From positions 2,170,001-2,234,000 of the forward strand of contig NC_088318.1 in assembly GCF_910592395.1 (NCBI RefSeq): a stretch of 64,000 nt of DNA. The letters run 5' to 3'. This document shows, piece after piece, positions 12,101 to 24,816 of this stretch (positions are counted from its first letter, which is position 1; each line of letters starts with the position of its first letter). This DNA is from Lineus longissimus (taxonomy: Eukaryota > Nemertea > Pilidiophora > Heteronemertea > Lineidae). The notes under the pieces were generated by a model. That model had not been told where the DNA came from and ran no database searches. It worked only from the letters and a program-made list of their open reading frames with translations. The translations under genes were made by a program, and so were the position numbers.

Positions 12101-12123
12101 CCAGACAATTGGAACCGTTGTAG
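6172..12123 (+). CDS. BBS4: BBS4, BBSome TPR subunit
   Basis: Tetratricopeptide-repeat subunit of the BBSome, the coat complex that moves membrane proteins into and out of cilia. Twelve coding exons: 6172-6276, 6582-6750, 7159-7302, 7530-7641, 8100-8172, 8484-8537, 8794-8976, 9356-9577, 9853-10024, 10247-10316, 10877-11015, 11530-12123. Total 2037 nt, 678 aa; every phase closes. Residues about 92-500 match vertebrate BBS4 closely ([63 protein letters not shown]-type segments). The protein is longer than the roughly 520-residue human one: it has an extended acidic/Pro-rich N terminus and a Pro-rich C-terminal tail of about 160 residues encoded within the last exon. The start is the ATG after a purine context at 6169. 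Identity is certain; the first exon is predicted only. Confidence 0.95.
10342..10461. mobile_element. 120-bp palindromic MITE, copy 1
   Basis: Perfect 35-bp inverted arms (outer end TGGGTGATATGAATAAAGAC) surround a 50-bp loop. The element lies in BBS4 intron 10. The reverse complement of 44902-45021 is identical over all 120 bases. One flank adds TTGTCT in both copies, so the true terminus may be a few bases further out. RNA from it would fold into a long hairpin. Confidence 0.9.
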
Positions 12124-12647
12124 ATTTAAAGTAATTGACGAGTCACCTCAAACATTCAGTTCTTTTGTTAAAATGGCCGCAAACGAGAGATTGTTATTGC
12201 CATGACCTGTCGCAATGACAAAAATCTCTTGTTTGTACAGCACTTTATGATCCATTGTTGTTGGAACACAGATGTGGTAAAATTGGCACAATTGGAAGTT
12301 AACAATAGCGTGGTAATGCCTTGACCTGCTGTAATTGATGATCCGTCCTGTGGTGATAAGTTGTACTCTTTGTATGTAGTTTGTTGCCAACTCTGATAGT
12401 GAATCTATCGACATAGACTTGTCACTCAATGTTGTGAGTAAAACATTTGTAGGAAATATGTGTACTTTCCATTCCAGAATTGGAACATGTTTTCTTCACT
12501 CTAAGTTGTAGGTGGCTCATACATGTAGTTGTGATTTCTGAAATCTGTACTTGAGGGATGTCATTGTCTGTCGAGTCTTGTACTAGTAGTTGTTTTGCGG
12601 AGTTATGTGTTTTTTTTTTTTTGTTCTGAACATCAAACTTCTAAATC

Positions 12648-12653
12648 AATAAA
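12648..12653 (+). terminator. BBS4 poly(A) signal
   Basis: AATAAA follows a T-run about 525 nt after the BBS4 stop. A second AATAAA at 13093-13098 could serve a longer transcript. The intervening 12124-13547 stretch contains no gene and is best read as BBS4 3' UTR plus the short gap to the convergent TMEM143-like gene. Confidence 0.6.
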
Positions 12654-13547
12654 ATCTCCCCGACTCATTTCGTATATTCTGAAACTCTGAAAATCTTGGA
12701 TAGAGCTTGCACTAATTGAAAGTTAACATCTATATCACACTTTATTTGCATTCGGAAGAAACAATTACAAAAAACTCATGACCGTATATACAGACTCCTC
12801 ACGTAACTTTCTATAAAAAGTGATGAGGAAATCGACAGGCATTCGACACTACATATCTCTAATTTTATGGTTGACAGAAAAAAACCTCTTTGATCAAAAC
12901 GCAACACTAATTTGACACTGGATTATTAAAGACCGCTGACTGGGTTACGGGACAGGATTTACATTGAGCGCTGCATAAGGATTGATTGAAACTTGTCAAA
13001 CTCTCTTCTGTAAGCTGTACATATTGTATGTATTTGTAGAAAGCATCTGTGCTAACCGCTTGTAAAGTTTTCATGTACATTCACAGACTATGAATAAATT
13101 ATTGAAAAGAATATCCCGATTTGAAGTAGTTCTTTTTAAATAAAAACACGGAGACATTCTTCTTTTGCAAAGCATTTGTCATCTGAAGGTAAACTGTCTT
13201 GATTTAACCAAATAGGTCAGGACCCCTTTAAGTCATTATGGCTACAGTGTCCATTTCATGAACTATGTCTAATTTCCTTGCTACATTTTACCTGACTAGA
13301 AGCTATCTGATTGACTTGGTCATCAACCCTGTTTATAGGATTGAAATGTCCCCGAATATCGGGGGAAGGTCCGGCCTGAAGGGTGTGTGAAGTAAATCTG
13401 GCACGGCACCTTTTTCATCTAACCTACATACTGTGTGCCATGCCACCCACAAGTAAATGAGAACTATTATGAGGTACATGTGGCTACTTTTCTGTACAAA
13501 ACCCCCTGAACGTTGATGCATTCCCCCATGGGGAAGACTTGAGTATT

Positions 13548-14842
13548 TTAGTGTATGTCCACATCTATTTGAGGCCGTTTAATGACCGACTCCTGTTTCG
13601 TGGGTAGAAGTTGTAAGGCAACCTCCAGGGATGTAACCTTCAGTTTGTCATTCTCTTTGCTGAGTATTCCAAACGATTTGAGAATTTCCACAGAGTCTTG
13701 ACAGTCAAATTGTATATCTTGACCAGTTTTGAAGTGAATCCAGCCTTCGATGATGCGTTCTAGTTGAGCTGTTGAGATGCCTTCTGCAAAGCAAGCACAA
13801 AGTTCATGAGAAAATAGTGAATTCAAAGCCAGAAGAATCGAATGGCGTCTCTCTTTGAAGACACCATCTGCTGGAGGCACAACAATTGCAAATTGAGGGA
13901 AAGACCAGTCATCCCACTTTGAGGAGAGACCAATCTCCATGCATGGGAAACCTCAAACTTGAGGACAGCAGGATTCAGAGGCAGGTCTGGGGGGGGACGA
14001 GGTGGTACCAGAAGGCACCATGCAGGCACATCTCTTGAAATCCTTGATCCAACCCTGGTATTCAACAATCACATCAGTGTCATTGTGGAGATGTCCCATG
14101 GTATTTTGAGCTACTGGGACACCATCATATTTTACTTTCGAACCATTTGGAGACATTCATTGCCTGAAGCGGCCTTGGTTGAGCATCGGAATTCTGAAGA
14201 CCCTAGCCTCTTACCTGATTCAACTGGCACATCACCTTTGCCAACCTCCCCAGTCAAACAAGGCACTCGGTTAATCAGCAAGAAGACATAGGTCAGCAAC
14301 ATCTCCTTCAGAATCTCCTCCTCGGCCCGGTCAACGATCACGGCTATCAGACTGCGGTTATTGGCGATATTCTTAAAATAGAGCATCTGAGACAACTCGG
14401 CCAGGTAACGATTCTTCCTGTTCTTATAAACAGTCCAGCCTCTCAAGCATACCAAACAACACAGACCAGAAATAATCATAGTCCACTGATCTCCAAAACC
14501 TGCTGGGATTAGCAATGTCTTTGCAAATATTCCACTGACACCGATTGCCAAGGTACCCAGTAGGATAGATTTGTCTAAGTTTGTCATCTTGACGGTGGCA
14601 TCTGGGAGTAATTGTTCAAGACACCCAACTGGAATGTCCTTGTAGCCTTTCAGCATCAGTGTGTTGTCCTTTTTGAGGCGAACTGCCGAGATAAGACGTC
14701 TGTAGTATTCCAGTGGTTGCGGCAAGGGTCGACGGATCAGTTTATAGAACAGTACGGCATACCAGGGGAACTTTTGATCCGGGCGGTTTAGTCCTAGTGC
14801 CCAGAACCTCATGATATCATAGTTGGAAGGATTAACACTGAC
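13548..14842 (-). CDS. TMEM143-like gene, distal alternative C-terminal exon pair (copy A)
   Basis: Two exons, 14842-14215 (628 nt) and 13783-13548 (236 nt to TAA), encode a second version of the C-terminal half of the upstream TMEM143-like protein. The first starts VSVNPSNYDIMRFWALG and has the same length and splice phases as copy B at 17537-16910. It keeps RRPLPQPLEYY, two hydrophobic segments, GWTVYKNRKNRYLAELS and NIANNRSL. No N-terminal exons lie between copies, so it must be joined to the shared exons at 19181-22062 or be a relic. Both frames are intact, which argues for use as alternative last exons. Product with shared exons: 482 or more residues. Confidence 0.8.
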
Positions 14843-15457
14843 CTGGAGATGGAAAATTATGTTATGGAGACTGAGACTCTGTCTGTCCTCGCAGAGAAGA
14901 CAACACTGTCACCGGCCAGAGCAGACATGTTCCCCAGACTGACATGCCAGGATTGTTCCTAGTTCTTTCTGCCAGGACAGACCTTCCATTAGGAGGACTT
15001 GGTGGACTAGGAGGACTGCCAACTTGACCCTGCCAGGATCACACCTTGACTCTTGCACATAGAGGACAAAAATATGCCAGGTTGTCCCAGAAACAAACCC
15101 TTTTGATTTCTAGGACATATTTTTGCACTGACTTTTAGTTGATTCAAGGGGTGAAATTCAAGGCACTGATAAATGGTTCGTTGGTCAGAACAGAGAACCA
15201 AGGTGCATGCTACAAAGGCAACATGTAGGTAAGTTAGCAGGTAGGCCAAGGTTTGAAGTTTGCAACTCAAATGTGCTTAAGCAAAAGAAGAGCATGCTAT
15301 AATCAACTCTACTATCTCCAGTCGCTTCTTGAAGGAAAACATCACACTTACACCAAATTCCTGTACAAACATTTAATTTCTTCTTTAATTGAACATAACG
15401 CACAACAATAAGCAGTTTCAAATACAAGATAGTAATGTCTGTCAATTTACAAGCACT

Positions 15458-15463
15458 TTTATT
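15458..15463 (-). terminator. Possible poly(A) signal for TMEM143-like isoform B
   Basis: AATAAA on the minus strand about 650 nt after the copy B stop and before copy A would end the isoform that uses copy B. Assignment is inferred from position. Confidence 0.4.
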
Positions 15464-15493
15464 GGTCCATAATCTAACCTTTGACAAGTTCAT

Positions 15494-15680
15494 TTAGGCC
15501 GAAGTTACATAGACCTCATTCGCTCATTTACCACGAGTCACTTTCCGGGTTTTTCTTTCATTCCTCGGTGAATGCGAGGAATGCACGCCACAAGGCCGTG
15601 CATTCACAGGGGAAAGAAAGCAAAAGGGGAAAATGAGTCCTGGGAAATGAACGAATGAGGTCTGTGTAACTTCGGCCTTA
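15494..15680. mobile_element. Foldback MITE, 187 bp
   Basis: The left arm starting TAGGCCGAAGTTACATAGAC and the inverted right arm reading TAAGGCCGAAGTTACACAGA pair over about 80 bp at roughly 80 percent identity, with a short loop near 15585. It lies between the duplicated exon pairs of the TMEM143-like gene. No coding capacity. Confidence 0.75.
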
Positions 15681-16112
15681 CCATCCTTCCATCAAATGCC
15701 TTAAAGGGGGACTATAGGCAGGAGCTAGGACATCAAACTAGTGGTCTTTGGGTGGCCCATTCAACTTCACGGGTAACCAGGATTCAGAATATCACCAATT
15801 TGCACAGACTCAAATAATATTTCTACTTCATAATCTAACGCAAGGACCAAGATAATAGTTTAAATGATATACAGTCAGAATATGTACAACTCTGGTTTGC
15901 AGTCCCAGGACTGGCCTCATCAATGCTCAGAGAATCTGAACGCAGGATTTACTTCTTTCTGACTACTACAAGCTACATTGCAGTCCTTAGTGCTACTACT
16001 TTGACTAATAACACAGTATACTTATCATTCCAAGCTTCTGAAAGAGCTGAATAATGGAAAACGGAGCACAAAAATGGCACCAGTCTACACAAATCCTGAA
16101 ATTTCACAATCA

Positions 16113-19100
16113 TTATTGCCAGCCAAACTTTTTGTCCTTTTTATCCTGATCTTTGACCTGCTTCTCTGTCTCATTGTATGAGTCTCGATCGTACCCTTCA
16201 AGGTCGTCCACGTTAATAGCTTCACGTCGGATCACAGACTCTGGCTGCTGAGGTAAGTGACGCATGGCCACATCTACTGGCAGAACATGTAATTTATCAT
16301 CATCAATGCTGAGGACTCCGAATGATTGGAGAAGATTGACGGACTCTTGGCAATCGAATTCTACGCTTGAGCCGGACTTGCCAAAGATCCAATCTTCTAC
16401 CTGGCGCTCAAGGACAGAGGAAGAAATCCCACCTGGAGAGAAAAAGGTAAAAATTATCAAAGCATTTTATTCAAAAGTGACATTACCTCATGAAATCAAA
16501 GTTTGAAAACGTATTCACATTACTGTTGTTAAAACATTGGTGTGACTTCAACAGTTTTTGTGAACAGCCTGATACAGATAAAATGATTCTTGCAACTGGC
16601 AAATGAATTATAATACTGTCCTCAGGATCAATCAAGGTATGAGATCAAATTGAAGACGGCCTGTTTGTATATGAGGTCGCTATGGTTCATCCTTGTCGAC
16701 AGGTTTCAGGGGCCAGACTGTACTGGACTCACAGCCAAGGCAGAAACAGACAGAAGGACGTGGAGAGGGTGTGTTGTGGCCTTAAGCCTACGAGGAAAAT
16801 AAAGCCAAGTACATGTAAGTAAGTAAGTCCCAATTGGAAAAGCTGAATCATTGAGCAAATCACAACAACATGTGAAATTTGCAAAAGTTAGCAAATTTCT
16901 CATACATACCATATTCAACTGGCTTTTGGTCACTACTGCCTTTCTCTAAATATGAAGGGGGACGGTTCTTCAGCAAGAATGTGTACGTCAACAGTGCTTC
17001 CTTGAATGTTTCATCCTGGGCCCGGTCAACCAGTAGGGTCAGCAGGCTACGGTTATTAGCAATATTCTTGTAGTAGAGCATCCGTGAAAGATCAACCAGG
17101 TATCTATTCTTCCTATTCTTGTAAACAGTCCATCCTCGTATCCCAACAAGTGCACACACAGCTGACAAAATTAATGTCCACTGAATTTGATAATCTGCTA
17201 ATGTTGATATTGTCTTTGCTACGATGCCAATAATTCCAATAGAAAACGTAGCAGTGATTATGGAGCGGTCTATATGCGTCATCCGTATCTTGCCGTCTGG
17301 TAGTAACTGTTCTAACGCATTGATAGGAATATCCTTAAACCCTTTGAGTAAGAGTTTCGAATCCTTCTTCAGTCTGACCGCCGTCACGACGCGTTTGTAG
17401 TACTCTAACGGCTGTGGTAATGGACGTCTGATCAATTTATAGAAGAGGAGTTTGTACCAGGGGATAACTTGTTCAGGGCACTCGCGTCCCAGGGCCCAGA
17501 AGCGCATCACGTCGTAATTCATTGGGTTTACGCTAACCTGTGCGGGAAAAGATGTACACCCATAAACATGCAAGAAGTTAGAGAAAAACATCAAAGAATT
17601 TCATCACTCCAGTGCATAGAAGTTATTTTTGAGGCAAAATTATCCGAAAAAACTCAACCTCTTTATTCATGGTAGTTTCACTGTAGTATTATTTTGATTT
17701 AACTGATTTTTTCAGTTTCATTTTTTTGCTTTTTTTCTTGCAATATTTTTGGAATTTGTGGACATCTTGTGAAATACTGACACACAACAATGTACAACAT
17801 TTTGCTGCTGAATTTATACAGAATATATACAGATGATGCCATAAAAAAATAAAATTTCCTTCAATGTTGCCTTCGAATGGCAGCTGGAGAGCTAGTTGAA
17901 AGAGATAGATGATATATACAAAGATTTCAATATATGGTTTGAACGTAATTACACAATTTGTAACGAAAAACATGAACTGGAGAAAGTAAAATCGAACTAA
18001 AAAAACAACAACAACAAAAAAACTTCTAGGTACTGGTGTGATAAAAATGATTAAATTGCAAAGCAAATAATGTGGTCACACTGATTACCAACCAAAACAG
18101 ACTAAAACCAACTTCCAGTTTTTACACGAAAACGTTGAAAAAATCATCACCAGAAAGAAGACATTTATGTCCTTTATGTAATTTTTAAGGATACCTGCAA
18201 AACTTATCACATTTTAATGAAGGTGAAGGGAGAATTTTGTAAATAAGAACTGATTGTTGGTAAACTGAGGAAAGTTGGCTTTGGTCGCTAATCAGATGGA
18301 CCTCAAATGATAATGTCCTTTGGCAGAAATGATCCCTCTATAGATTGGGACAACTTAGCCATGACTACTAATGGATTAATGATGATGGCAATGCAATACA
18401 CAGTCAAGCTGGGATATCTAATCTAGGATTCTCATGCAGGCTTCAAATGCTAGCTATGTACAGTCCCAATCACAATAGACATCCCTTAATTTGTGCACAT
18501 GTATGTTGTGTACCATGTACATACATGCAACCTACACACAACTATGCATGTAGATTGCACGAATGTTCCTGTTATAAAGTAAAGCTTGTTTTCTACTAGT
18601 AAAGCTTTACCTCCATAGCGATATATGCACACAACCAGTAAGTAAGCTACAGGACAACAAAGCGCAGGTTGTGCGCAGCTTATGTCAACTGTGACTAGAA
18701 CTGTAGCTGGATTCAAAACATGGCCTGAATTCATTGAACTGTTCTGACCTCAACCCAATGCCTTGAATCTTCTTCCACTACATACATCAAACTTGCGTGT
18801 AAATGTAATATAATGCTCATGCAGCTCATTACTCAGAAACGTTAAGAACTATTAAATCATATTGATGTGACCTAATACAGTTGAACCACTCTATCAAGAA
18901 ACCCATAGGACTGAAAAATACTGTTCTTAATTGCGAGGTGTCCTGATTACAGAGGTCAAATTCAATCAATGGAAATGACCGATTTGGAACCAGATGCAGT
19001 GTCCTAAGAGCGGGCATCCTTAATAGAAAGCTCTCCACTCAGGGAGATTCCACTGTTTGGGAAAACTTTAGACTTTCTGGAGGTACCATTAGGTTTTTAT

Positions 19101-22062
19101 AAGGTTATTCAATATATTTTTTCACAGTGTTTTTCAAAGTAGCCTAAGTGTACTTGCTCAATACAACGTAAGATACTAACCATTATCCCCTCTCCAGCAC
19201 AGTGTTCAGATATCGCCTTCTCCACCACAGCTTTTGGAAGTTCATGGAAGTTCGCTCTGACCAGGACATCTCCAAGTTTTTGTAGAAGCCAGAACTCATT
19301 GTCAAGTCTTTCCTTCTGATTCCACTGTCTGGTTGCGATAGTGTCCTTATCTGGGTTGATTGGGTCAAACAGGCTCTGTAAATGTATAGAGGACAACTAC
19401 ATGTATGATTACACAGAACAGGTTCTGTAAATGTGTAGAGGACAACTACATGTATGATGACATAGAACAGGTTCTGTAAATGTGTAGAGGACAACTACAT
19501 GTATGATGACATAGAACAGGCTCTGTAGATATATAGAGGACAACTATGATGACATAGAACAGGGTCTGTAGACATATAGAGGGCAACTAGGATTACTTGG
19601 GACAGGCTCTGTAGATATATAGAGGACAACTATGATGACATAGAACAGGCTCTGTAGATATATAGAGGACAACTATGATGACTTAGGACAGGCTCTGCAG
19701 ATATATAGAGGACAACTATGATGACTTAGAACAGGCTCTGTAGATATATAGAGGACAACTGAGATGACATAGAACAGGCTCTGTAGACATATAGAGGACA
19801 ACTATGATGACATAGAAAAGGCTCTGTAGATATATAGAGGACAACTATGATGACTTAGGATAGGCTCTGTAAATCAATACATAGAATAAATTACACAGGC
19901 AAAAGTGTCCATCATTGATTGGCCCATGGATTGATCTATGACGATTATCAATATATAAACCATGTTTTACAAGATCTGTATCTTTGTACACCTCCCAGTT
20001 GGTAAGTGAGCAAATCCATCGAAAGAGTTTTTTAACCCACCTTGAGCTCCTCTAAGGTCCCATAATATCGGTTGGTCAGGGCGCCATCTATTGCCAAAGC
20101 AAACTTCTCGAATACTTGTCGTTCAGCATCCGTCAGGACACCTTCCTCTTGCATCAAATGACGGATGATGGAGCGACGTGTTATTGGGATGAAACGCTCC
20201 CTGAAACAAGTAAATATTCTTTAAATCATAGGCTGAATCGTTTCTCTCTATCTATAGTGGTTATATTTCTTTGTAATAATTTCTACTAACTACACGAAAA
20301 GCATTTGATTTTTAACAGGGTGAAAGTATTAAGCAAGAAAGAAAGGAAGCAACTGCTGAAGTTTGTTCACTCATTGTGAAACTACGTTCAGGTCTTGTAG
20401 TGAGCAGATGAGTTTTAGTTGAAACAACGACATTACTCTGCACTGTGGCATGCAATTTCACATACACCAGATTTTATCAAAAACATGAAGAATTTTAAGA
20501 TGAAGGAAAGAATTCCATGCCATTAGTGGCTGTGGAAGTGGTGGATGACTGGTGCAACAAAAGCCAGGTTTGAGCATTATTATTCAATGACAACACCAGC
20601 ATTACAAGCATTACAAGAAAGTTCTAAGTTATGGTGAAAGAGTCTTAGTTGAAATAATGATATGTTGTATTTTTCAACAGACTTCATAAAAAGAAAAGCA
20701 CAACACTGTAACAGACCAGATATATCGATCAAGAGAAACAAACTATGTACTACACATAAATATCTGTTTAAATCTTTGTTGATTCAAAAACAATATTTTT
20801 CTTCTTCTTCAAAGACAAAGAGAGTGAATAACTGAGTCAAGCACATTCATGTTTACCGGTACTACGATTGTCTACTGTCTATACTGTACACTATTTTCAT
20901 GATTTTCATTATCAAAGCCAGTGTTGATTAACCTTATTAACATATTGTGGTTATGAAAGTGAAGGAAGGAGTGTTTGCATTCAGAAACAGCCAATCTTTT
21001 AAAGCAGAGGAAATGCTTTTATAGCAGGTCAGAGGGAAGCAAGCAGGCTCAGCCTTAAAGTTGATGATTGCAGATAAGATAATGTTAAGAAAGAGAATAA
21101 AACTGGAGCAGTGAGCCAAACATGAATGATAAGTTGGCTTCTAAATGCATCAATAAGCCCACTTAAAGTAACATACATTGTAGCTTTTTACTATCTACAA
21201 AAGCACTGTTTCTATCTACAATGGGGTTTTTCGATGTTTGAGATATGTTAAGTACATTTCAGATTCTGATAAACATTTGTCTTTGAAGCCAAGAAAGATT
21301 TCAGTCAAATTCATTTAGTTTTCTGTAAATTATATTTGGAGAACCAACAAGACCATTGGCCCAACATGTTTACACTCCTAAGCTTTAGACAAGACCATTA
21401 CAGTAATGAAATAAGAAGACAAAATATTACGGTTCTTTGGTATGCTCACCTCCACCTGCACAAAAAAAGGAAACAATTACAACTCTTGATTAGATTATTG
21501 AAGGTTTAGCAAAATCATTGCAGAGAAAAAGGAGGGAGAAGCCAGCTTGCTTTGGGACAACACTAAACATTACTTGTATGCGCCCTTGACAGATTTAGGC
21601 CCACTATAGCCCGATATTATTCAATAAAAGGGGGTATGATTTTATGGATTTTGACCCTTTAGAGGTCTGAAAGCACAAGCTCGACAAATAGCGGACAAAG
21701 CTGTCAACACAAATGGTAAGGCCAAGGGGTATTAATTGTTCACAACCGGCACACACTCGTCAAAATCATACAATGTAGAAAATACATGTCTATCCCCAGT
21801 TGTTTGATTGCCAAGCAGTAAATATATCTTACCTGTAATGTATGACTTCGCCCTCTGGGGAGACTATTTTAAGAGCACTTCTGCTGGTTGTGGACACTTT
21901 CTTTGGTTTGATGTAACCAAAGTATTTGTCCATTTGAGAATTCACCCGTTCTCGCACTGAAGGTTTTTCATCAGATTGATGTGTAGACATCCATCGTCCA
22001 TGATAACAACCTGTGACAGCCTCTGGGTACAAGAATGACCGGCCATCTCTGGTTGATAATTT
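16113..22062 (-). CDS. TMEM143: TMEM143-like membrane protein (DUF3754), isoform B
   Basis: Homologue of TMEM143, a DUF3754 membrane protein reported as mitochondrial; its biochemical role is unknown. Coding exons on the minus strand: 22062-21833, 20200-20041, 19375-19181, 17537-16910 and 16432-16113 (TAA). Phases close to 1533 nt, 510 codons before the stop. Family landmarks are YRERFIP at the second junction, SLFDPINPDKDT, MRFWALG, KGFKDIP, LEQLLPDGK, two hydrophobic segments (about residues 288-307 and 315-333) and YKNRKNRYL. The 5' end is not settled: the first exon is open to its acceptor and I could not find an upstream exon in the right phase, so the protein may start there from a missing exon or at the ATG at 21990. 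The C-terminal pair is duplicated at 13548-14842. Confidence 0.85.
19371..19874. repeat. Minisatellite of 49/43-bp units, 11 full copies plus part
   Basis: Three units of 49 bp (19371-19517) and eight of 43 bp (19518-19861) are followed by a partial twelfth. Consensus on the plus strand begins AGGCTCTGTAGATATATAGA. Unit 1 overlaps the first bases of the TMEM143-like exon at 19375-19181 and its 3' splice site, so each unit read on the minus strand repeats a CTACAG/AGCCTGTT-like acceptor. See findings. Confidence 0.95.
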
Positions 22063-23024
22063 CTGAAATAAATAAATTTTAAATCAAGTTGAAATTGACT
22101 TGACTGGCAATGTAATGCAGTTCCAGTCTGTCCTTCACCTATGACAGCAGTGCCAACTGTTCAGCGACCACAGCAACATTTCAATGGCCAACATAAATTG
22201 TTGGCACACATGCAGCATAAGGCAAGCACACGTGACGTAGGCCTATCTCGGAGGCCAAATTTTGCCCGTCGTCCGGTTAAAAACTACTAACTAGTCATAG
22301 ACATTGTAACATCTAGAGACAGTCGGACTGAAATCAAAGCTATCTGAAAAGAAGGAGCTCATCCGGGCCCCCTCTTGTAGCTCAACCATATCAACAACAG
22401 TGTCAGTGACGCAGAACCTGGGCAGCCTGCCCTAGAAAGTTGAAATTTGACTTTGAGGTCAACAGGGTTTTTTCCGCTTTCAGGGCAGTTACACCTATGA
22501 GATTAATCTAAATTGGATGTATCATCATTGTTCATCAGTTCAGGATCATGTTACATACAATGCGTTCTAATTTTCTTGCATAATTCGCTAGAAAAGGACC
22601 AGTTTTTCTTCCCCAAAGGACAGACCCTGCCATTATTGTTGACGACGGTGCTGCCACCTTTAGCTCTATTTTGTTCCTGTAAAGTTGTAAGATCTTTTAG
22701 ATGTAAATATTTATTCTTTATCTAATAAGTGACTTATAGAGTCTTTATTTTGAATGTTATATCAAGGTATAATATTTCATGAATATTGCAAGCAGGAAGA
22801 TGTGATAGTTTTTTCCAACTTAACATTTTTTTAATTAGAAAGGGAGTCTTTTCCTTACCTCTGTTAAACAACAACTTAAAAATAGAGCCGCAATTTTCAG
22901 ATTATATTTTGTAAAAAATCAAGTACAAAAGTGCCTTTTTTTCGGCGAAATAGTGAGAAATCCAGATAAATCTGTTATCCAATATGCCAATGATATGTTA
23001 ATGATAATCAGTTAAAGTTTTAAG
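22063..23024. other. Head-to-head intergenic region TMEM143-like/GINS2
   Basis: This interval must hold the GINS2 promoter and the missing 5' part of the TMEM143-like gene. A minus-strand frame beginning MLHVCQQFMLAIEMLLWSL near 22220 ends at a donor (CATAG/GTGAAG) but in phase 2, which does not fit the phase-0 acceptor at 22062. No TATA box stands out. Confidence 0.4.
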
Positions 23025-24816
23025 ATGATGGAACCTGCAGAAGTCGAGTTTTTGGCTGAAAAAGAACTTGTAACTATCACCCCAAATTTTGCTCTGGACA
23101 CTGTTTTCTTGATTGGGGTGAGTTTCATTGACACATACGCTTTCAAAACTTCCCTCAATGCCCAGCCTGGTGGTTTAAATCATCTTGCTTTGCCCAGGGC
23201 CTGGGGCGGTGTCCCAACAGTTACATGCTGACAACCAGCGTTGATTGTGTTGTGAATGACTGGCTCTGAGACATACTTGAGTTGAGACATCATTCATCAT
23301 TGGCTGTCCGAAGCAACAATCGATCACAATCTGGACATGCTAGAGGAACCAGCAGCAGGGGTTGTGCCTTTGGCCCAAAAGAAAAGACAAATTAAACGAA
23401 GACCAACCGGAGTAGGGCATCATTCAATGTAATTTGTTTGAAGACACCCTTGATTTCTTTTGATAACATTTCAGGGTGACATTGGACCATTCAATCCTGC
23501 TCTGCCCATTCAGGTTCCACTCTGGTTAGCTGTAAGCTTCAAGCAGAGACAGAAATGCCACATAGTTCCCCCTGACTGGATGGATGTTGGTATGTACTGA
23601 AAGCTCTTAATTCACATGAAAGATGACCAGAACAGATACTGCAGTCAACATAAGACTAAGCAAAGCATTGACGAGGAAAGAGGTTGAGCAAGACATTGGT
23701 TTAAAACTACTAATTCTAGGGTTGACCGAAATCTGAGGTGGCAGACAAGAGTTTTGGACCTAATTTGAGGTCTGACTTAAAGGTCCTAATAATAAATTTG
23801 AGACAGGATCCTGTGAAATTTTCTCCAAGTATTGCTAACTGACATGGTCAAGAATTGAGGATGTCTGAAATAAAGCTCTTGAAATGTTCAAGAAAACATC
23901 ACCATGATGCAAAGAGCATTGAATATTTCTGCAGGGCATGCATATCTAATAATTATTGTAATCAAAAAATATTTTTATACTTTTTCAGAAAAATTACAGA
24001 CAAAGAAACAGGATGAAATAGAATCTAAAATATTCACTGAGATGCCCAATCCTCATTATATGGAGGTGACACAGTTACTCCTGAAATGGTAATTATTTGA
24101 GAGGGAGATTTCAGGAACCACTATAAGAAGGAAGCAAGAAATTGAGAGGACCTCTGATACGATTTAGAACAAGTAATGCACAAAAGATGAATAAATACAT
24201 GTAATGTCCTAAAACTGGTCCAAACATTGGCTAGGCCTGTTTAAAAATGTCTTTTCTCAGATTTTTTTCCACCCCGCTTTTGAAGCCCCGAGTTTAAATT
24301 AATGTCTTACTTTTTTAGTGCGACTGATGATATTCCGCGCGCAGATGAAATCAGAACTCTGATAAAGGACATCTGGGATTTGAGAATGGCGAAACTACGG
24401 AGCAGTATTGACTCGTTCTTGAAGAGTGAATCTACTCATGCCAAGGTAAGCTGAAGATGCATTTGGAAAGAAAAAAAGTCTTCAAAGGGGTACACCTTTC
24501 ATGTTCACTGATGCCATTGTGCAGTTATTTCGGGATGTCAAGAGAGACTAAAAACGATTTTCGGAACAGACTCTCGTCTTTCTCACATGACATTGTACAA
24601 GCATTCAATAAGAAAATACGTATTCATTCTCGTGAGTCGATCTAATTGTTACCTGAATATGATTCTACAAGTAAAGTCGTCATGTTTTGATTTCAGTTGA
24701 ACCACCTGACTTTAATGGAGATCAACACCGTGCGACCTTACCTCACAAAAGCTTTGGACGAGATGCATATATTACGGACTAATCTGCAATACGGTCCTAG
24801 GGCGTCTCAGGACTGA
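23025..24816 (+). CDS. GINS2: GINS2/PSF2, GINS replication complex subunit
   Basis: Subunit of the GINS tetramer, which with CDC45 and MCM2-7 forms the replicative helicase. Five exons: 23025-23117, 23475-23589, 23989-24088, 24319-24445, 24697-24816; 555 nt, 184 aa, against 185 in human. The N terminus [18 protein letters not shown], the segment [39 protein letters not shown] and [13 protein letters not shown] are diagnostic of PSF2. Two adjacent ATGs (23025, 23028) could start; the first is used here. Splice sites are consensus and all phases close. Confidence 0.97.

Noticed and set aside
13953-14291. Open frames crossing the intron between TMEM143-like exons of copy A
   Set aside because: They run through a G-rich intron stretch and the exon shadow; splice sites and homology define the true exons.
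21450-21455. Six-nucleotide microexon (GTGGAG) between acceptor TGCAG and donor GTGAGC in the TMEM143-like gene
   Set aside because: It is in frame, but joining the flanking exons directly gives YRERFIP, which matches the family better than the version with the microexon; such short motifs arise by chance.
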